NCBI GenBank assembly: GCA_018806985.1
Contig: JADANN010000457.1
Coordinates: forward strand, 2,232,001 to 2,296,000
Direction: 5' to 3'
DNA length: 64,000 nucleotides
Source: Angiostrongylus vasorum
Taxonomy: Eukaryota; Nematoda; Chromadorea; Rhabditida; Metastrongylidae
Shown: in pieces, positions 49,788-61,690 of the stretch
Numbering within the stretch: the first letter of the stretch is position 1
Layout: every line of letters starts with the position of its first letter
The notes under the pieces: model-generated
Told to the model about the DNA's origin: nothing
Databases searched by the model: none
The model's input: only the letters and a program-made list of their open reading frames with translations
Made by a program: the position numbers and the translations under genes

Positions 49788-49980
49788 ATCACAGGACTCC
49801 AGGAAGAATCGACTCGACCAGAACTCAGTGACATTACGACGAAAGGAAATCCTCAAGTAGCAGTCGAACCCATACGCAAGAAGTTGGAATACCTTCGTAG
49901 AATGATGGATGCGGGGAAACGAATAGAATGCAAGAAGTGCTGGGATCCGCATAGCAGATGTGAAAGACCGGTCGTATAAG
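49788..49980 (+). repeat. SINE family B tail fragment
   Basis: It begins ATCACAGGACTCCAGGAAGA and ends GCTGGGATCCGCATAGCAGA, matching the 3' half of family B. It creates the C-terminal part of an apparent 107-codon frame at 49656-49979. Confidence 0.65.
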
Positions 49981-50559
49981 AAGAGGTACTAGGCATGCAG
50001 ATCGAAATCCATCTCTCTCAAAATCTTCACCATTCTAGTTAAAAAATAAGGTCCCAGATAAAACACTAAACGAGCCGTTGTAAAGCAATGTGCATCTGTG
50101 TTTCCGATTCAAACTATGGTTTAACTGAACCAATGAAATGGAGAGCAGAATATAAAGTCCAGTATTTTTTAAAAACTATGGAATTTTCTTTGATCACATT
50201 TGATTACTAGTCGATGCAAAAACAGTGTAGAGGCTTGGACAGCAACTTTCAAAAGATATAAGATTGGGTCAAAAAGACATTTTTTAAAGTTTATTTATCT
50301 CGGAAGTACAGAATTCTGATGTTCTGGACGAGACCAGTTCCTTAAAAGCACCTCCAGCCGCGGAGGATTTTTCCGGCTAGCACTTGTGCCAGATGTTTGG
50401 TAGCCCGTTGGCAAGAGCATTGTTGCGTAAGAAAAAGTTCCGCATCACAGGCAATGGGTCCACGCTTTCAAGGTTTCACCAGGATTTAGCAAGTAATAAA
50501 TTATCCAATCTGCTATGAACGAAAAAAGAAGTATCATAATTACAATGTCTAATATTTAT

Positions 50560-50880
50560 TCAGTGCCTATTATTTTCCCAGTGGCAGGTTATTATGTGAA
50601 ATACAACCACAATAGTGCTGAGATATTAGTAGAAGTAGAGACCTAAGTTGTACTTCCAACTCGCGACTACCGTTCCTACGAGCTCACGTGTTCTCCACTG
50701 CACTACCGAATGCCTATGCTTGCTTCTCTCTCAGCGAGTTCTTTACGCCAACCTTGCTATCACACATGAGCCTCCGTAAGGGTTAATCTTGAATTTGAAG
50801 CGCGCCCTAGTTTCCGGGTTTTTGCACATATCTCTTTATGGTTGTATTTCACGCAATAGTTTTTCTACTCAAATTTACCT
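50560..50880. repeat. Family D element
   Basis: TTCAGTGCCTATTATTTTCC, GTGGCAGGTTATTATGTGAA and ATACAACCACAATAGTGCTG match the arm. A tRNA-like region and CCTCCGTAAGGGTTAATCTT follow. Confidence 0.55.
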
Positions 50881-51717
50881 TTGCGAAATGACTGCGAGCA
50901 AAAGGAGACGAACTTCTTGGTTCGAGAGAATCGTTTCAGCAAGCTTAAAAAAAATTAGGTGTACGAAGAGGCACAAGATGTCAACTATTTCATGAACAAG
51001 TAGGACCTAGAACTAGAACAATTTAAATAATAAATACTTTTAAAGTAATGTGGTTGTAAAAATTCGGCACGGAACAAAAAAGCCACTGTTTCTGAACTAA
51101 CGTAATATTAACATGGTTGTGGTTTACTTTTTCTTAACAACTTATAGACCATAGAGCAGCAGTCAAACCCATGCACAAATGCAAACCTCTGTGGGTATGA
51201 AGGCAGATCATGCATAGGTCTATGAACACCTCTTCTTACATATTCTCTTTTTAATATGCTAAATCCTTACATACATAAACGGCCCGCACTCACGAATTAT
51301 GCGATCACCAGCAAACACCTTTCGTTTCCCTCAAGATCGTGGCCCTGATGCTGGTCTAATTTGAATATGACACTATGTGAGAGTATCATTCGTGAGCTAC
51401 TTATGAATGGTGTTCACAAGAAGAATGCCCTCACATTTTATTAGTGCTCATCTTAAAGAACGCTTTCATCCTGTTGGAATTCATCCTACTATTCTTATCG
51501 TTCCTCTGTCATCGACTGTTCTCATCAAATGATGTATATATTTCTCTTTCGCAATATATTTTTTATTAACCGAGAGGAAAAAAATTTCGGAGCTGTAGGT
51601 TATGGAATCATACTTGAATCTTTAACACCGGTTAGTTCTTTCATATCGGTCGTTACCGTTCAAATAATCTGTGGATGCTACGCAAGATATTCTAAGTGAA
51701 TGAGGTGTTAATCTGTG
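50881..51717. other. No gene seen
   Basis: AT-rich sequence; nothing recognised. Confidence 0.45.
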
Positions 51718-51775
51718 CTTCAACAACAACAACTTTCAACAACTATCAACTTCAACTTCAACTTCAACAACTTCA
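51718..51775. repeat. CAACAA/CTTCAA microsatellite
   Basis: CAACAACAACAA passes into ACTTCAACTTCAACTTCAAC. Confidence 0.75.
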
Positions 51776-51939
51776 TAGCAGATGAGCCGTTGACTTAAAA
51801 AACTGGGCATGAAGTTTGTTCTTTTCAGTTGGTCGGTAGCATCTGTGAAGAGCATTAACTCACTATCCCATGCTGCTTTCCTTCGTTTGCACTATTCGCT
51901 CTTTACGTCGTTTTCGATGTTCACTCAACACCGTAAGCA

Positions 51940-52335
51940 CTTACTAGATACTTGATACTTGAACGGCCCTTCTCATTGGTTTGTGAGGGCCCCAGCATAA
52001 TCACTACTTTTCGGAGATCTGCTGGTTAAGCCATTGTGGTTCCCTGGAATCCCGAGGTCAGTCTGACCAAAGTCTGCCCCCAGGTCTTCACCACCACGGG
52101 CAGTCGCAACCCTTGTGTATCAGACGAAGATTTGCCACCATGCGACTTTGATACCAGGACGGTGGTGGATCCTGGTATTGGTTTGCTTAGCTAGGATTCC
52201 TGATGGAAACGCAGCACTCCTTTTCAGCTTGGGATACCCTGCCAGGGGGACGAATCCCCCCGCTGTACATCGCAGTCCGACACCCAGGAACACCTCCCAG
52301 CCACGATGAGGCAGTAAACCGTTGGGAGGAACACC
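51940..52335 (-). repeat. SINE-like family C copy abutting an unassigned exon
   Basis: ACTAGATACTTGATACTTGA, GGTTAAGCCATTGTGGTTCC and GGGGACGAATCCCCCCGCTG identify it. Its 5' end (minus) touches the donor of the 52.3 kb exon. Confidence 0.75.
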
Positions 52336-52800
52336 GTAAGTAGTCATAAAATAAGATTTTTCTCGTTGGGGCGCCGTTCATTTTGATCCACGCGCCATCC
52401 CAAATGAACTTTTCATGAACTGCGTTTCCTTCTGATTCATACTGCTCTACATTCTGACCTGCTTCGCTGAGCTTCCTAACAATCATCCCTGCTTCACCGG
52501 TGTTTCTCTAAAATATGACAATGTTACCAGAAAGCACAGGAGCTTAACAGGAATTTGTCATCAATGCATATGACTTTATTATTTCAATCGAACGGCAGTG
52601 AATAGATTCCGCCGGATGATGTCATCTTGCTTGAATTGTTCTTCTACGGTCAGAGTAGGGTATCGGTGAAACGGCCATATTTCTGTGCAGTAGTTACGAT
52701 AGTAACCGTCTGAAGTACTAGAGCAGGACGGATTAAAACGTTGTTTAACGAGCGCAAATAGGCTTCCATTTGTTTCTACACTGTCGACAATCTCGTTCAC
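52336..52800 (-). CDS. Unassigned minus-strand gene, two probable exons
   Basis: I do not recognise this gene. A frame at 52800-52579 encodes NEIVDSVETNGSLFALVKQ, a short Cys-containing segment and IWPFHRYPTLTVEEQFKQD. After a candidate donor (GCC|GTTCGA) and the acceptor ATATTTTAG at about 52510, a second frame gives GEAGMIVRKLSEAGQNVEQY and FIWDGAWIKMN, ending near 52336. The probable last donor (TTACG|GTGTTC) falls exactly where a family C SINE begins. The two frames look protein-like and carry sensible splice borders, but the 5' and 3' exons were not found. It could be a remnant of a gene disrupted by repeats. Confidence 0.42.
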
Positions 52801-53026
52801 TTTTTTTTATAGCTGACATAATGCTGACTGCTGCAGGATCCATTTCTCGCCAAATTAGCTCATATTGGAGATGGCAATCAATCAATACCAGTCCTGTATA
52901 AAAGAGCACCACTGAGTGATGATAACCATTCGAGAGGTGCGCCTTTCAACGGATTCAACTCGATTCGACAACGATTAACTACATCGCCTCTGCAACCCCT
53001 TGTGGACCATCAACTCTTATTAACAC

Positions 53027-53062
53027 GGCTATGAAGAAGACGAAGACGTCGAAACATTAGCC
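53027..53062 (+). ncRNA. Hammerhead-like motif with a second stem-II type (GACG AAGA CGTC)
   Basis: GGCT then ATGAAGA (C3 changed to A), GACG-AAGA-CGTC stem II, GAAA, CATT and AGCC, which pairs with GGCT. Only one core base departs from the hammerhead consensus. No PLE protein is adjacent. Confidence 0.5.
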
Positions 53063-53291
53063 GAACAAAAGTTTTTTTTACACCACCCTCATGTAAACTT
53101 AATATTCCAAGAAGGTATTTCTTTAATAGTAGTACTAAGGCTAAAATAAGTGGTCTGGATTTCCGACAGAATTCTCTGACCCTAGATCTCTCATATCCTT
53201 GAAATATTCGAAAATATTCATAATTCTTCCTACATAATTCTTCTATTGTTAGAGAGTGCGATACATTGTAGGGCGGTATCATAGTGAAAAA

Positions 53292-53567
53292 AAAGGTAAA
53301 GCTGTCGGCGTTGATCAATTCTTGAGGGAAGCGCCATGCACTCGACTTCATCAAACATTGTTGAAGGTGATTGAATGCATATCTGGCCTTTACAATGACT
53401 CGCAGTGGCGTATCGATGTATGGAGCCAGTGCTATGCTACCAGACAAGTCTGGTACCAATTTACCGACCCCGGAGGGATGGAAGGCTTGGTGGTCCATGG
53501 GCGCGGGGATCGATTCCACGTGTGTATTGCAGGGCGCCTCCGATCACTGCGCCACACGCGCCCTTGT
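53292..53567 (-). repeat. SINE family A copy
   Basis: The reversed tail GTCGGCGTTGATCAATTCTT, central CAGACAAGTCTGGTACCAAT and head CCACTGCGCCACACGCGCCC mirror the 17.5 kb copy closely. Confidence 0.78.
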
Positions 53568-54049
53568 ATCACAGTAGCTTAGTTTAAACCAGGGAATTTT
53601 TCTCACACCACGAAATGTTTTTAAGCGTAAGGCAAAAATTGAGCTTTCCGTAGCGATTGTACTTGTTGTGTGCCAATAAAGACTCTGTTTTTTCTCTTTC
53701 TGACCCAGGTATGGAACACTCAGAGATGTTCGTTCCATCGAGTTGAATGTTATTCTAGAAACAAATACGCTTATTATCACTTTGTTGCCGCGAATTTAAA
53801 CAAAAGCGGTTTTCCACAACGGAATCCTATTAGTTGTCCAAAAATACAACTGGATTTAAGGAATGTCTCTTACATTGGATTGACACAGCTTTAAAGATCG
53901 AGCAGTTGTGAGCAATCGACTCAAATCATCGTCGCTCTGTAGTATAGGAAAGACGAAACTTTAGGCGAATAATGTTTGGTACCTACCCCGTGTTAAGTTA
54001 TCAATGAAGAAAATAGGCCGTGATTGTTTTCAGGATCAACTTTTTATTA

Positions 54050-54390
54050 ACCTCGGCATCGGATTGTACATGTTTCGTTCTCTTTTTCAGCAATCGCGAG
54101 GTTCTCATGCAACACACTTTCACTTTCGTACAGAACACCTGTACAACACAACAGTAGCTGACGTAATGACAGTACCGCCTCCTTCAGAGTCCGGAAGGGT
54201 ATACCGATACGCAATTTCCTACGCCAAACGCTTCAGTAACACATACAGAAAGATGAAAATCTGAGCAATAATTACACGATCACCGGCTTATCGAAAATCC
54301 CACCGCTTTTTACGTGCCTTCTACTGAGGAAGAGTTACCGCTTAGAGCCGCATATGGTTGATGACTGCATCACCCCACATCCTTGGTAGT
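54050..54390 (-). mobile_element. PLE terminal-repeat relic
   Basis: CAGCAATCGCGAGGTT, AACAGTAGCTGACGTAATGA and GGTTGATGACTGCA align to the left arm of the 25.1 kb element. The hammerhead core at 54156-54192 (minus) has lost GAAA (now ATTA) and gained a base in CTGAAGGA. No endonuclease frame remains. Confidence 0.6.
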
Positions 54391-54964
54391 ATTATTCACA
54401 CTGACGGTAAATGAAAGTCACATACAAAGTATTGTTTTGCTGTGTGAAAGTTAATCTAATACGACTTGGCGAAGAAGGGATTACGCAGATTGTCTCCTGT
54501 AAGTGGATTCAGCTTAAAGCCTGTTATGAAGTGAATGCGAAAAGAACGGAAGAAAGTTTTGTGTTGCAATGAATAAATCTAGTGAAAGAACTCCGTTTCT
54601 ACTCCGAGAAATTCTGGTCAACTATACCAGCCATCGAGAGAATACGATAAACCACACATGCGTGCTTATCACCAAAGAAAAGCATCAACAAATGCTTGTT
54701 TTCCTGAGCCAAATAAGCCTCTGATACTGGAGCATTTGTTATAATTATTGATAAAGGGATGCAGAAATCTCAAGGCTATCATCGCGTGTTGAGGGACTGA
54801 TGACGCAAAGTGAGTTCTTCATTAAAGTCCCGATGTTGAAAAAATAAGACAATTAAGTACTATTTTACAGGAGTGGCCGAGACGAAAGGCACCGCGCATT
54901 AACGCCGTTTATGATAATGGAGAAGGACTCTCCTTAAAAAAAATAAGGAATTTTTTTTATTTCT

Positions 54965-55332
54965 ACTTTATTTGATCCGTCTTTATGTCTACTTTGCGGA
55001 TCCCAGCACTTTTCACATTCGATTCGTTTCCTCGCATACATCGTTCACGAAGGTCTTCCAACATTTACGGGTGGCTTGGGTTGTTGCTTGAGGATTTTCA
55101 TTTCATCTTGAATGTGGTAGAATGCTAGTCGAGCAATTCGCCCTAGAGACCTGAGATAGCCGGGCTGGAGCGTTCCCAACTGGACTGCAGAGAGTGATTT
55201 TTTCCTCTGAAAAGTCCCGTAGAAATTTTTCGATCCCGGAGGGATGAGAGGATTGGTTGGCCCTCGGAGCGGCATCGAACTAGCACCATGCTCGTGATGA
55301 CAAACATCACTACTACTACGCTATCCGCCCCA
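54965..55332 (-). repeat. SINE family B copy
   Basis: The reversed tail GTCTACTTTGCGGATCCCAG, GCCGGGCTGGAGCGTTCCCA and head CACTACTACTACGCTATCCG are present. It is close to the 34.2 kb copy. Confidence 0.74.
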
Positions 55333-56574
55333 AATAATTAGAGAGATTGATGCAATGTGAGTAAATCTTGAACACTGATTCGTCTGAACAATTATTAACT
55401 CGATCTCGCACCTTTATGGTTGAAAACATGGCAGCCCGTGATTGGCTTTAAGGATTGGAGAGGAAAGGGTTCTACATGAACCTACAGAAATTTCTCACAT
55501 CGAGCACGCGTCAGCGTAAGGAATTAACAAAAGAAAATGTCTTGAGGACTTCATATCTGGTCCCAAAAACTTGAGTGTAAAGGGATGTATGAATGGTTGA
55601 ATTAGTTTATCATGAATGCCAAATATATTCACTCAAACTCACTATTCCAGAAGCTCTTTTCACAGCGTGTTGGCGTATTATTCTCCCAGAACATTACCAC
55701 AATGAGATGGAAAAGAATATATCTAAAAAGGAAGGGCAAAATTGAGGAGGGAAAATTGAGGGAGAAATAAGGAAATATCCTAAACAAGGTCTTATTCGCA
55801 CTTTTAGCAAGCTTCTGGGGAGACCTCCTTGTCAACATTGAGTAGAAATGCGGGAGGCTTGTGTAACATCTTCACAATAGTGTTAAAAATGCCAAAGGCC
55901 TCAATGCCCACGAGACGCTTGCCACCACAAACTCTGGAGTTAAAATGCGAATGTGAAGTCACATGAAGCCCAGAAAACCGTCGACTTACGTCCGATTTTA
56001 CAAGGCTGTGCAAATATAAATGATAAGGCAGAAAGAGCAGTAGAACTGGTTGAAGCTCCAGAGCTCGGAAAGAGCATCCGCAATGCCCACACCCTTGCTA
56101 TTTAGATCATTAAGATAGTCGCTTCTACATTTTCGGAACAACTAGTCGCACATCCAGAATAGCAACAAAGAAAATGTCTCGTGCTTTGATCTCTTGGACC
56201 GTCCGTTCGTTCCTATATAATGTCAAGGAGGATGGTTACGACGCCTCTACAGTTCTCCCTTCCTACACAAGAGTTGCCATCTCATTGGTGAAGATCGGTA
56301 CTGGTCATGATCTGTGCACGACTAAACCCGAACCTTTGCAGCACTTTTAGGCCTCATCAATGCAGTGGTTTGGAATTTCAAACATTAGTGGCCAGAATGC
56401 AGTTTTCGCTCACTCTGGAACCACCAGAGCTCTATTGCTGCATAAAACAGAGGCCTACAGGAAACAGAAGCTAAATCTACTTGCTGTGTTCAACCTACGA
56501 TTTCTTCACCAGACTTTACCGCAGCACGAATAACACAATAACAAACGGCACACTAGACGAATAGTAAGCAATTG
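55333..56574. other. No gene seen
   Basis: Possible further eroded retroelement sequence near 55860-56570, but no alignable motif. Confidence 0.4.
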
Positions 56575-56905
56575 TGTAAACACGGTTTAAAAATCGATTC
56601 AACACGGTGGACCGTATACGCACTATAACGGAACACAATAAAGTATCGCAAGAGAACAAACGATAGTTCTATCTCACCATTATTGGCTTAGAAAATGCCT
56701 TCGACCCAACTGTGATCAAATTAATCACTGAAGTTACGAAATGCACAGAATTCCCACTCAGTACACAAACGATCTTCCTGATTTATAGAGCAACTTCATA
56801 ATCAGAGTTTTTCATATTCTACAATGACATTCTTACATGCTACCCTGTCGTTATGTAAAGGAAAAGATAGACAAGGCAATCCCATTTCGCAACATGTCCA
56901 CTGCC
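56575..56905 (+). mobile_element. Old RTE relic
   Basis: The DNA still aligns by eye to the RTE copies: TTCAACACGGTGGACCGTAT resembles the segment encoding FSTMDRIHTI, and ACAAGGCAATCCCATTTCGC resembles the segment encoding RQGDTIS. Numerous stops and indels show that it is long dead. The sequence at 55860-56570 may be more of the same element, but I cannot support it. Confidence 0.45.
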
Positions 56906-57276
56906 ACTCTCGAGAACATCATATAAAAACTGGACGCCATTTTCCAGAAGGAAAACTATTCCATGTGGTTTGGTTTCCAGTCCATCCCGCTGCAAATTTT
57001 CAATTGTTCCCGATTTTACCCTTGTAAACGAATGCCAAATGAAGAAGCGACAACTTTGGACAACTTCCGCTCTATGAGGTCAACCTCGGTTGTTAAATCT
57101 GCTATGAAAATTCGAACAGTGCATGGAAAAGATTCGAGTCAAATGTCAGATTGCTTTGGATGAACAAAAAAGATGTGCAAAAGTGGTCCTTTCATTAAGA
57201 GGTGTGGGGATATTTTCTAATGTATATCACCACAACAGAATTTGGAGTATTACACCACCGTAATTAAAAAGTTAAA

Positions 57277-57545
57277 AGGGCGTGTGTGGTACAGTGGTTG
57301 GAGGTGCCCCGCAATACCCATGGGGATCAATCCCCGCACCCTAGGCTCATCAAGCCAGCTATCCCCCCCCGGAGTGGCAAAATTGGTAGCAGACTTGTCT
57401 GGGAGAACAGTAGCACTGGTAGGCCACCGCGAATCATTGTAAAGGCCAGATATGCATTTAGTCACCTCCCACGATGCTTGATAAAGTCGAATGCATGGCG
57501 CATCCCCTCAGCGATTGATCAACGCCGAGAACTTTTTATTTGCAG
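57277..57545 (+). repeat. SINE family A copy
   Basis: Head GGGCGTGTGTGGTACAGTGG, central GCAGACTTGTCTGGGAGAAC and tail AAGTCGAATGCATGGCGCAT are present. Confidence 0.78.
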
Positions 57546-58004
57546 TGCTCCCTTTAAACCAATATTTTCTTAGATTATTAAGCCAACACTAACTTGTTAT
57601 AAAACTTTTGCTTCCATTGGAGTGGGACTTAAAAGGGAGTAAAGCAAACTTGGTGCTACCATTCGCCACTTTTTACTTTTCCAGCTCGTGGCATCAAACC
57701 CTAATTATGCAATTTTTATATAAAAAGTAAGCCGTTATTATCACAATCAGCAAATCTATAGATAGAGTATAGAGAACATCGAAACTTCTCTAATCGATCG
57801 ATGTTAAGAGTACGGGTTAGAGTCGTTTTATTGAAGTGAAGGAATCGTAGTTTTATAGCACAACGTTCCGTAGACATCATCTGGAGCGGATAAATCTAGG
57901 GCCACGTGGCGAAAGAGTTCACGTGTACTTTTCAATCCCTCCCTTCTCATAACACGAACTGATAACTGTGAAATCCGTAGTGGTCACCATTGGGAAACGA
58001 ATGA

Positions 58005-58135
58005 TATGGCATTTTATCACCTTTTTATATGACACGACAACACATATTATGAGAATTCCTGTCGTTCATTTATACCATTCATTTCATCGCATCCTTGCTT
58101 GGCGAAATTTTTTCGGAACTGCACGTGAGTTCCGC
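58005..58135 (-). repeat. SINE family B tail fragment, eroded
   Basis: TTTATATGACACGACAACAC and ATTTCATCGCATCCTTGCTT resemble the reversed family B tail at 34.25 kb. The head is missing. Confidence 0.4.
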
Positions 58136-58631
58136 CGCTATTTGACTAGGTCTTCTTCATGAATGTTGCTGGAGTAGATTTTTTCCTAGAATTCTGGAAT
58201 AACTCTGCTAAGGCGTTAGCAAGTGTTCACCACTAGCACTCACCACCTTTGTGCGCCGAAGGAAACTTTCCCAGAGATGTATGGTTCCAACCTTCCGATC
58301 TCAGAAAATTGGACATTTGACTGGCCTCGCGCTGGGTGTAATCAGTTCAAGGTGCGCATTATTGAACGGGATCTCTGCTACTTCGCAGTAAATTTTTAAG
58401 AAACTGAAATTAATATAACGTTTTATGACATTCTAGATTGTGTACTTGCATAGAAAACTATGTATGACTATCGTTAAAAAATACGTTTGTCCCTAGGATG
58501 GGAGAGAGGAGCCTTTTCTCACGTCTACTCCTTCCCTTAACTCTTGTTAGAGAAAAAAACGGATTTTGAGATGTCTTCACGTAAAACTTGAATTAATCCG
58601 ATAACTCTGGTTTCAAAAAATGATATAAAGG

Positions 58632-58912
58632 ATAAAAGGATAAAGCTCTCAGCGTTGATCAATCCTTGAGGGATACGCCACGCATTCGACTTCATTAAAC
58701 ATCGTTTGGAAGTGATTGAATGCAAATCTGGCCTTTACAATGACTCGCAGTGGCCTACCGATATATCGAGCCAGTGCTGCTATCATCCCAGACAAGCCTT
58801 GTACCAGTTTGCTGATCCAGGAGGGATGGAAGGTTTGGTGGGCCATGGGCGCTGGGATCAATTCCACGTGTGTGTTGCAGGGCGCCTCCGACCACTGCAC
58901 CACCCGCGGCCT
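58632..58912 (-). repeat. SINE family A copy
   Basis: The reversed tail TCAGCGTTGATCAATCCTTG, TGAATGCAAATCTGGCCTTT and head region CCGACCACTGCACCACCCGC identify it. Confidence 0.78.
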
Positions 58913-59519
58913 TCAAAAAATGATATAAGGTTGCAAAATGCACCAAAGTTTTATGTTTTGTGAGATGTGGTTTAAAGCCTTCGTGTGGTAGAGGTGATCA
59001 ATGTGAGTATTGCTGTTCCACTCCCTTCATTACGACTGGGTACAACAAGTGACACCTTCAAAAGAACAAATGAAAAATTTAATAGACAAGGACTGAATGA
59101 AGACGCATGAAAACCCCAACGAGGACTACTGTCGAGTCAATACAAAAGCTGAGACGCATCTTCTGCCTCATATACTCTTTCATTGATTTTTTTGGAACCT
59201 TTCTTTTTTCTTGACTGAGCTAGTCGAGAATACAGTATGCAGTGAAGATTAACTCGCTATTCGATGCTGTTACACACTGCGAGAAACATATTACTTCTAC
59301 GAAATTTACATAGTAGAAGTGAGATGATGATATATTGCGCTTCCTATCCATACGACAAGGTGGAAGGAAAAAAAGCGCATGCTCGCCCCTTTCGTTGTAT
59401 TCAAATGAATTCAGTTCATCCGTTATCGTCTCCGTCACTATTAATAACCTAATTTGCATTGTTGGCACAAACGACCGTTTCGTTCGTTGAGCATTTTTCT
59501 AAATACCTCTCAATAAACA

Positions 59520-59760
59520 CTCATATTATAAGCACAATGATGCTAAGATATTTTCAAAAAGTTGGACCTAGGCCAGATTCGAACGCGCGATTACGCTTTC
59601 CGCAGGCTCACGTGTTACCCACTGCACCACTGCCTACCGAAAGGATAATCCCTGGTTCAACTATGGTCTGGAGTCCAAGTTTTGTAAATACCTCAGCAGC
59701 ATTGTGGTTGTAATTCACATAATACCGTGCGATGAAAAATAATAGGCAGTAAATGAAAAG
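59520..59760. repeat. Family D element with a reverse tRNA-like core
   Basis: ACAATGATGCTAAGATATTT at the left and GCATTGTGGTTGTAATTCAC, then AATAATAGGCAGTAAATGAA, at the right frame a core with AGATTCGAACGCGCGATTAC, a reversed B-box-like motif, and CACTGCACCACTGCCTACCG. Confidence 0.62.
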
Positions 59761-59812
59761 TTAGACTTTCATATTATATTCCTAACATTTCCTGTGGTCA
59801 GGTGACCACACT

Positions 59813-60250
59813 CATCCTATAATACAACCATAAGTATTCTGTGATATGAGCGAAACTCGGAGCCTGACGTGGGTTTCGAACCCGAGTATACCACTACACC
59901 AACTGAGGTCCTTGCTGTGATCTTTTCCTGCTAGTTTTTTTCTCTAACGGTGCTATCAGTAATGAAACTTCAACAGTCACTGCTTCAGCTTAACTGGGTT
60001 CAATGCCGGTTTGTGCTCCCCAGATCATTCCCGTTTCCGGGTGATTACTCATAGCACCGACAGAGCAAAAGTATGGCTGAGAGGAAGGCAAAGCAAACGC
60101 CTCGGTTGGTGTGATGGATAGCACGCCAGACCCGGAAAGGGGTAATCGTAGGCTCGAAACCCACGTGGGCTCCTAGTTTTGCTCACCTCTCAACATCTTT
60201 GTGGCCATATTTCGCATAGTACCCTGTAATGAAAAAAAGAATGCAGTAGT
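59813..60250. repeat. Family D fold-back element, best preserved, tRNA-like unit in each arm
   Basis: The left arm (about 59850-59930) reads GTTTCGAACCCGAGTATACC with CACTACACCAACTGAGGTCC. The right arm (about 60100-60200) reads GACCTCGGTTGGTGTGATGG-like A box and GGCTCGAAACCCACGTGGGC B box. The two arms face each other. The centre has TTCAATGCCGGTTTGTGCTC. Confidence 0.68.
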
Positions 60251-61139
60251 TATGGTACCTCGTCACCGTTGTAATTGTAAAGTCCTTTTAATCCTTTACA
60301 CATTCGCGACCAATCTAGTTTCTTCCTGCTCGCTCACTTCTTTTTTTGAAAAGAAAGTTTAATTTTCGAATTTTGAACTCAAACACGGCAGCTGTAAATA
60401 CAAACGATGCATTCGGAGACGGTCTGCGAAACGAAATTCTGCTTGTTCAGTTGTTTCACATCAGGTCTGAGGCATGACCATTAAAGGAAGATGAACCGGT
60501 GAAAAAAAGAAAAGTGCAAAACGCGTCATGAGTTCAAAAACATCGGAAGTTTTTCTAGGCAAAATAAAGAGAAAGCCATCTCGTTAGCCAAGATCTGTAG
60601 ATTCTAGTGGTCTCTTTCTCAATTAAGAAAGTTCACTATGGGTTGATGTGTATTGAACAACAACTACTATGGTAGCTTTTTGAGTGCCAATTCTGGGTTC
60701 AGTGGATAGCACATTTTTGCTGCTGAAATCTACACAAACGATAATATCGTCATCGACTTTGACTTCTTTCTACTTTTCTTTTCGAACCTGATGGTTTATT
60801 TTTTTCAATTATTCTGTTCCAATTCAATGCAGATTTTGACTAGGAAGATCATGCTGCAGCAGATTTTCACCTGTTTGTTAGAATGGTAAAACGCATGTGT
60901 CGGGAAATTTAGCGCTTTTTTGAAGTGGCTCTTACAAATAAGATTATGAAAACTTTCCCTAGGCAACAGGACCGAAGTGAAGTGGCACAAAATGAGGAAT
61001 TTATTTGCCAGTGTTTGCAAAAATCGCATCATAGAAAACGCGGTATTCAACTGGTATTTGCATAGGCGAGAGTAGTTCGAGTGTCGGATTAGACATAACC
61101 GACGTACACATCATACTAACACATCGCACCAAGAGACTT
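60251..61139. other. No gene seen
   Basis: AT-rich sequence between the family D fold-back and the GC-rich block. Confidence 0.45.
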
Positions 61140-61480
61140 TATCGCCTGCTAGATGGTTTGTGCTGGTCGTCGACAATCCGAACGACCACAACCCACTGTC
61201 TTGCTGTCGTCCTGAGCTGGGCGCTTCGCTTGCTCGCATATGGTGGTCGACGACGGCACTGCTGAGCGAGACGTTCGGGCGTTTTCGGAGTGTGAGCGGG
61301 CGATGGCGTAGGCGGACGTCGCTCGCTCGATACAATGACCCCGTTTGGGCAGTCTTCCCCACCGCACCCTACCGTGTTAATTACTGATCGTCGGCATCCA
61401 ACGCTTTTAAACACCAATCCCACTCCAGTTTTTCCCACTCACTCCTTCTTCTTGGTTTCTGAATCGTCTGGTGATAAGCT
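61140..61480. promoter_or_regulatory. GC-rich, CpG-rich block, possible promoter
   Basis: This stretch is visibly richer in GC and CG dinucleotides (TCGTCGAC, GACGACGG, GAGCGGGCGATGGCG, GTCGCTCGCTCG) than anything else in the window and is open in several frames. It precedes a candidate first exon at 61595. It could instead be a foreign or repeat-derived segment. Confidence 0.35.
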
Positions 61481-61594
61481 CGCTCGAATCTTTTCAACGC
61501 TGCCAACCACTCCGAAAACGACATGGTTGATAGATGGTGCTTCTACGTAATCGTTGAACACTTTGGATATAAATGTATCCGTAGGATTAAAGCT

Positions 61595-61690
61595 ATGCAG
61601 CTTTTAAGCATACAGTTGCGAGTTAACGCGAATTTAATGCGGCGAATCAACCACACAACGCTTCGTTTTCCAGTAACCGATGCTTTCAAA
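61595..61690 (+). CDS. Candidate first coding exon, mitochondrial-presequence-like
   Basis: ATG at 61595 opens 32 codons that end at a strong donor AAA|GTAAGT at 61691. The peptide begins MQLLSIQLRVNANLMRR and is rich in Arg, Leu and Asn with no acidic residue in its first 20 positions, as in mitochondrial targeting sequences. It follows a GC-rich block at 61140-61480 that could be a promoter. No downstream exon was identified before the window ends, so this is a suggestion only. Confidence 0.3.

Noticed and set aside
49656..49979. A 107-codon plus-strand frame
   Set aside because: Its second half is the tail of a family B SINE and the first half has no recognisable similarity.
59570..59650. 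Possible tRNA gene on the minus strand (TTCGAA loop)
   Set aside because: No acceptor-stem pairing was found and the flanks match family D repeats.
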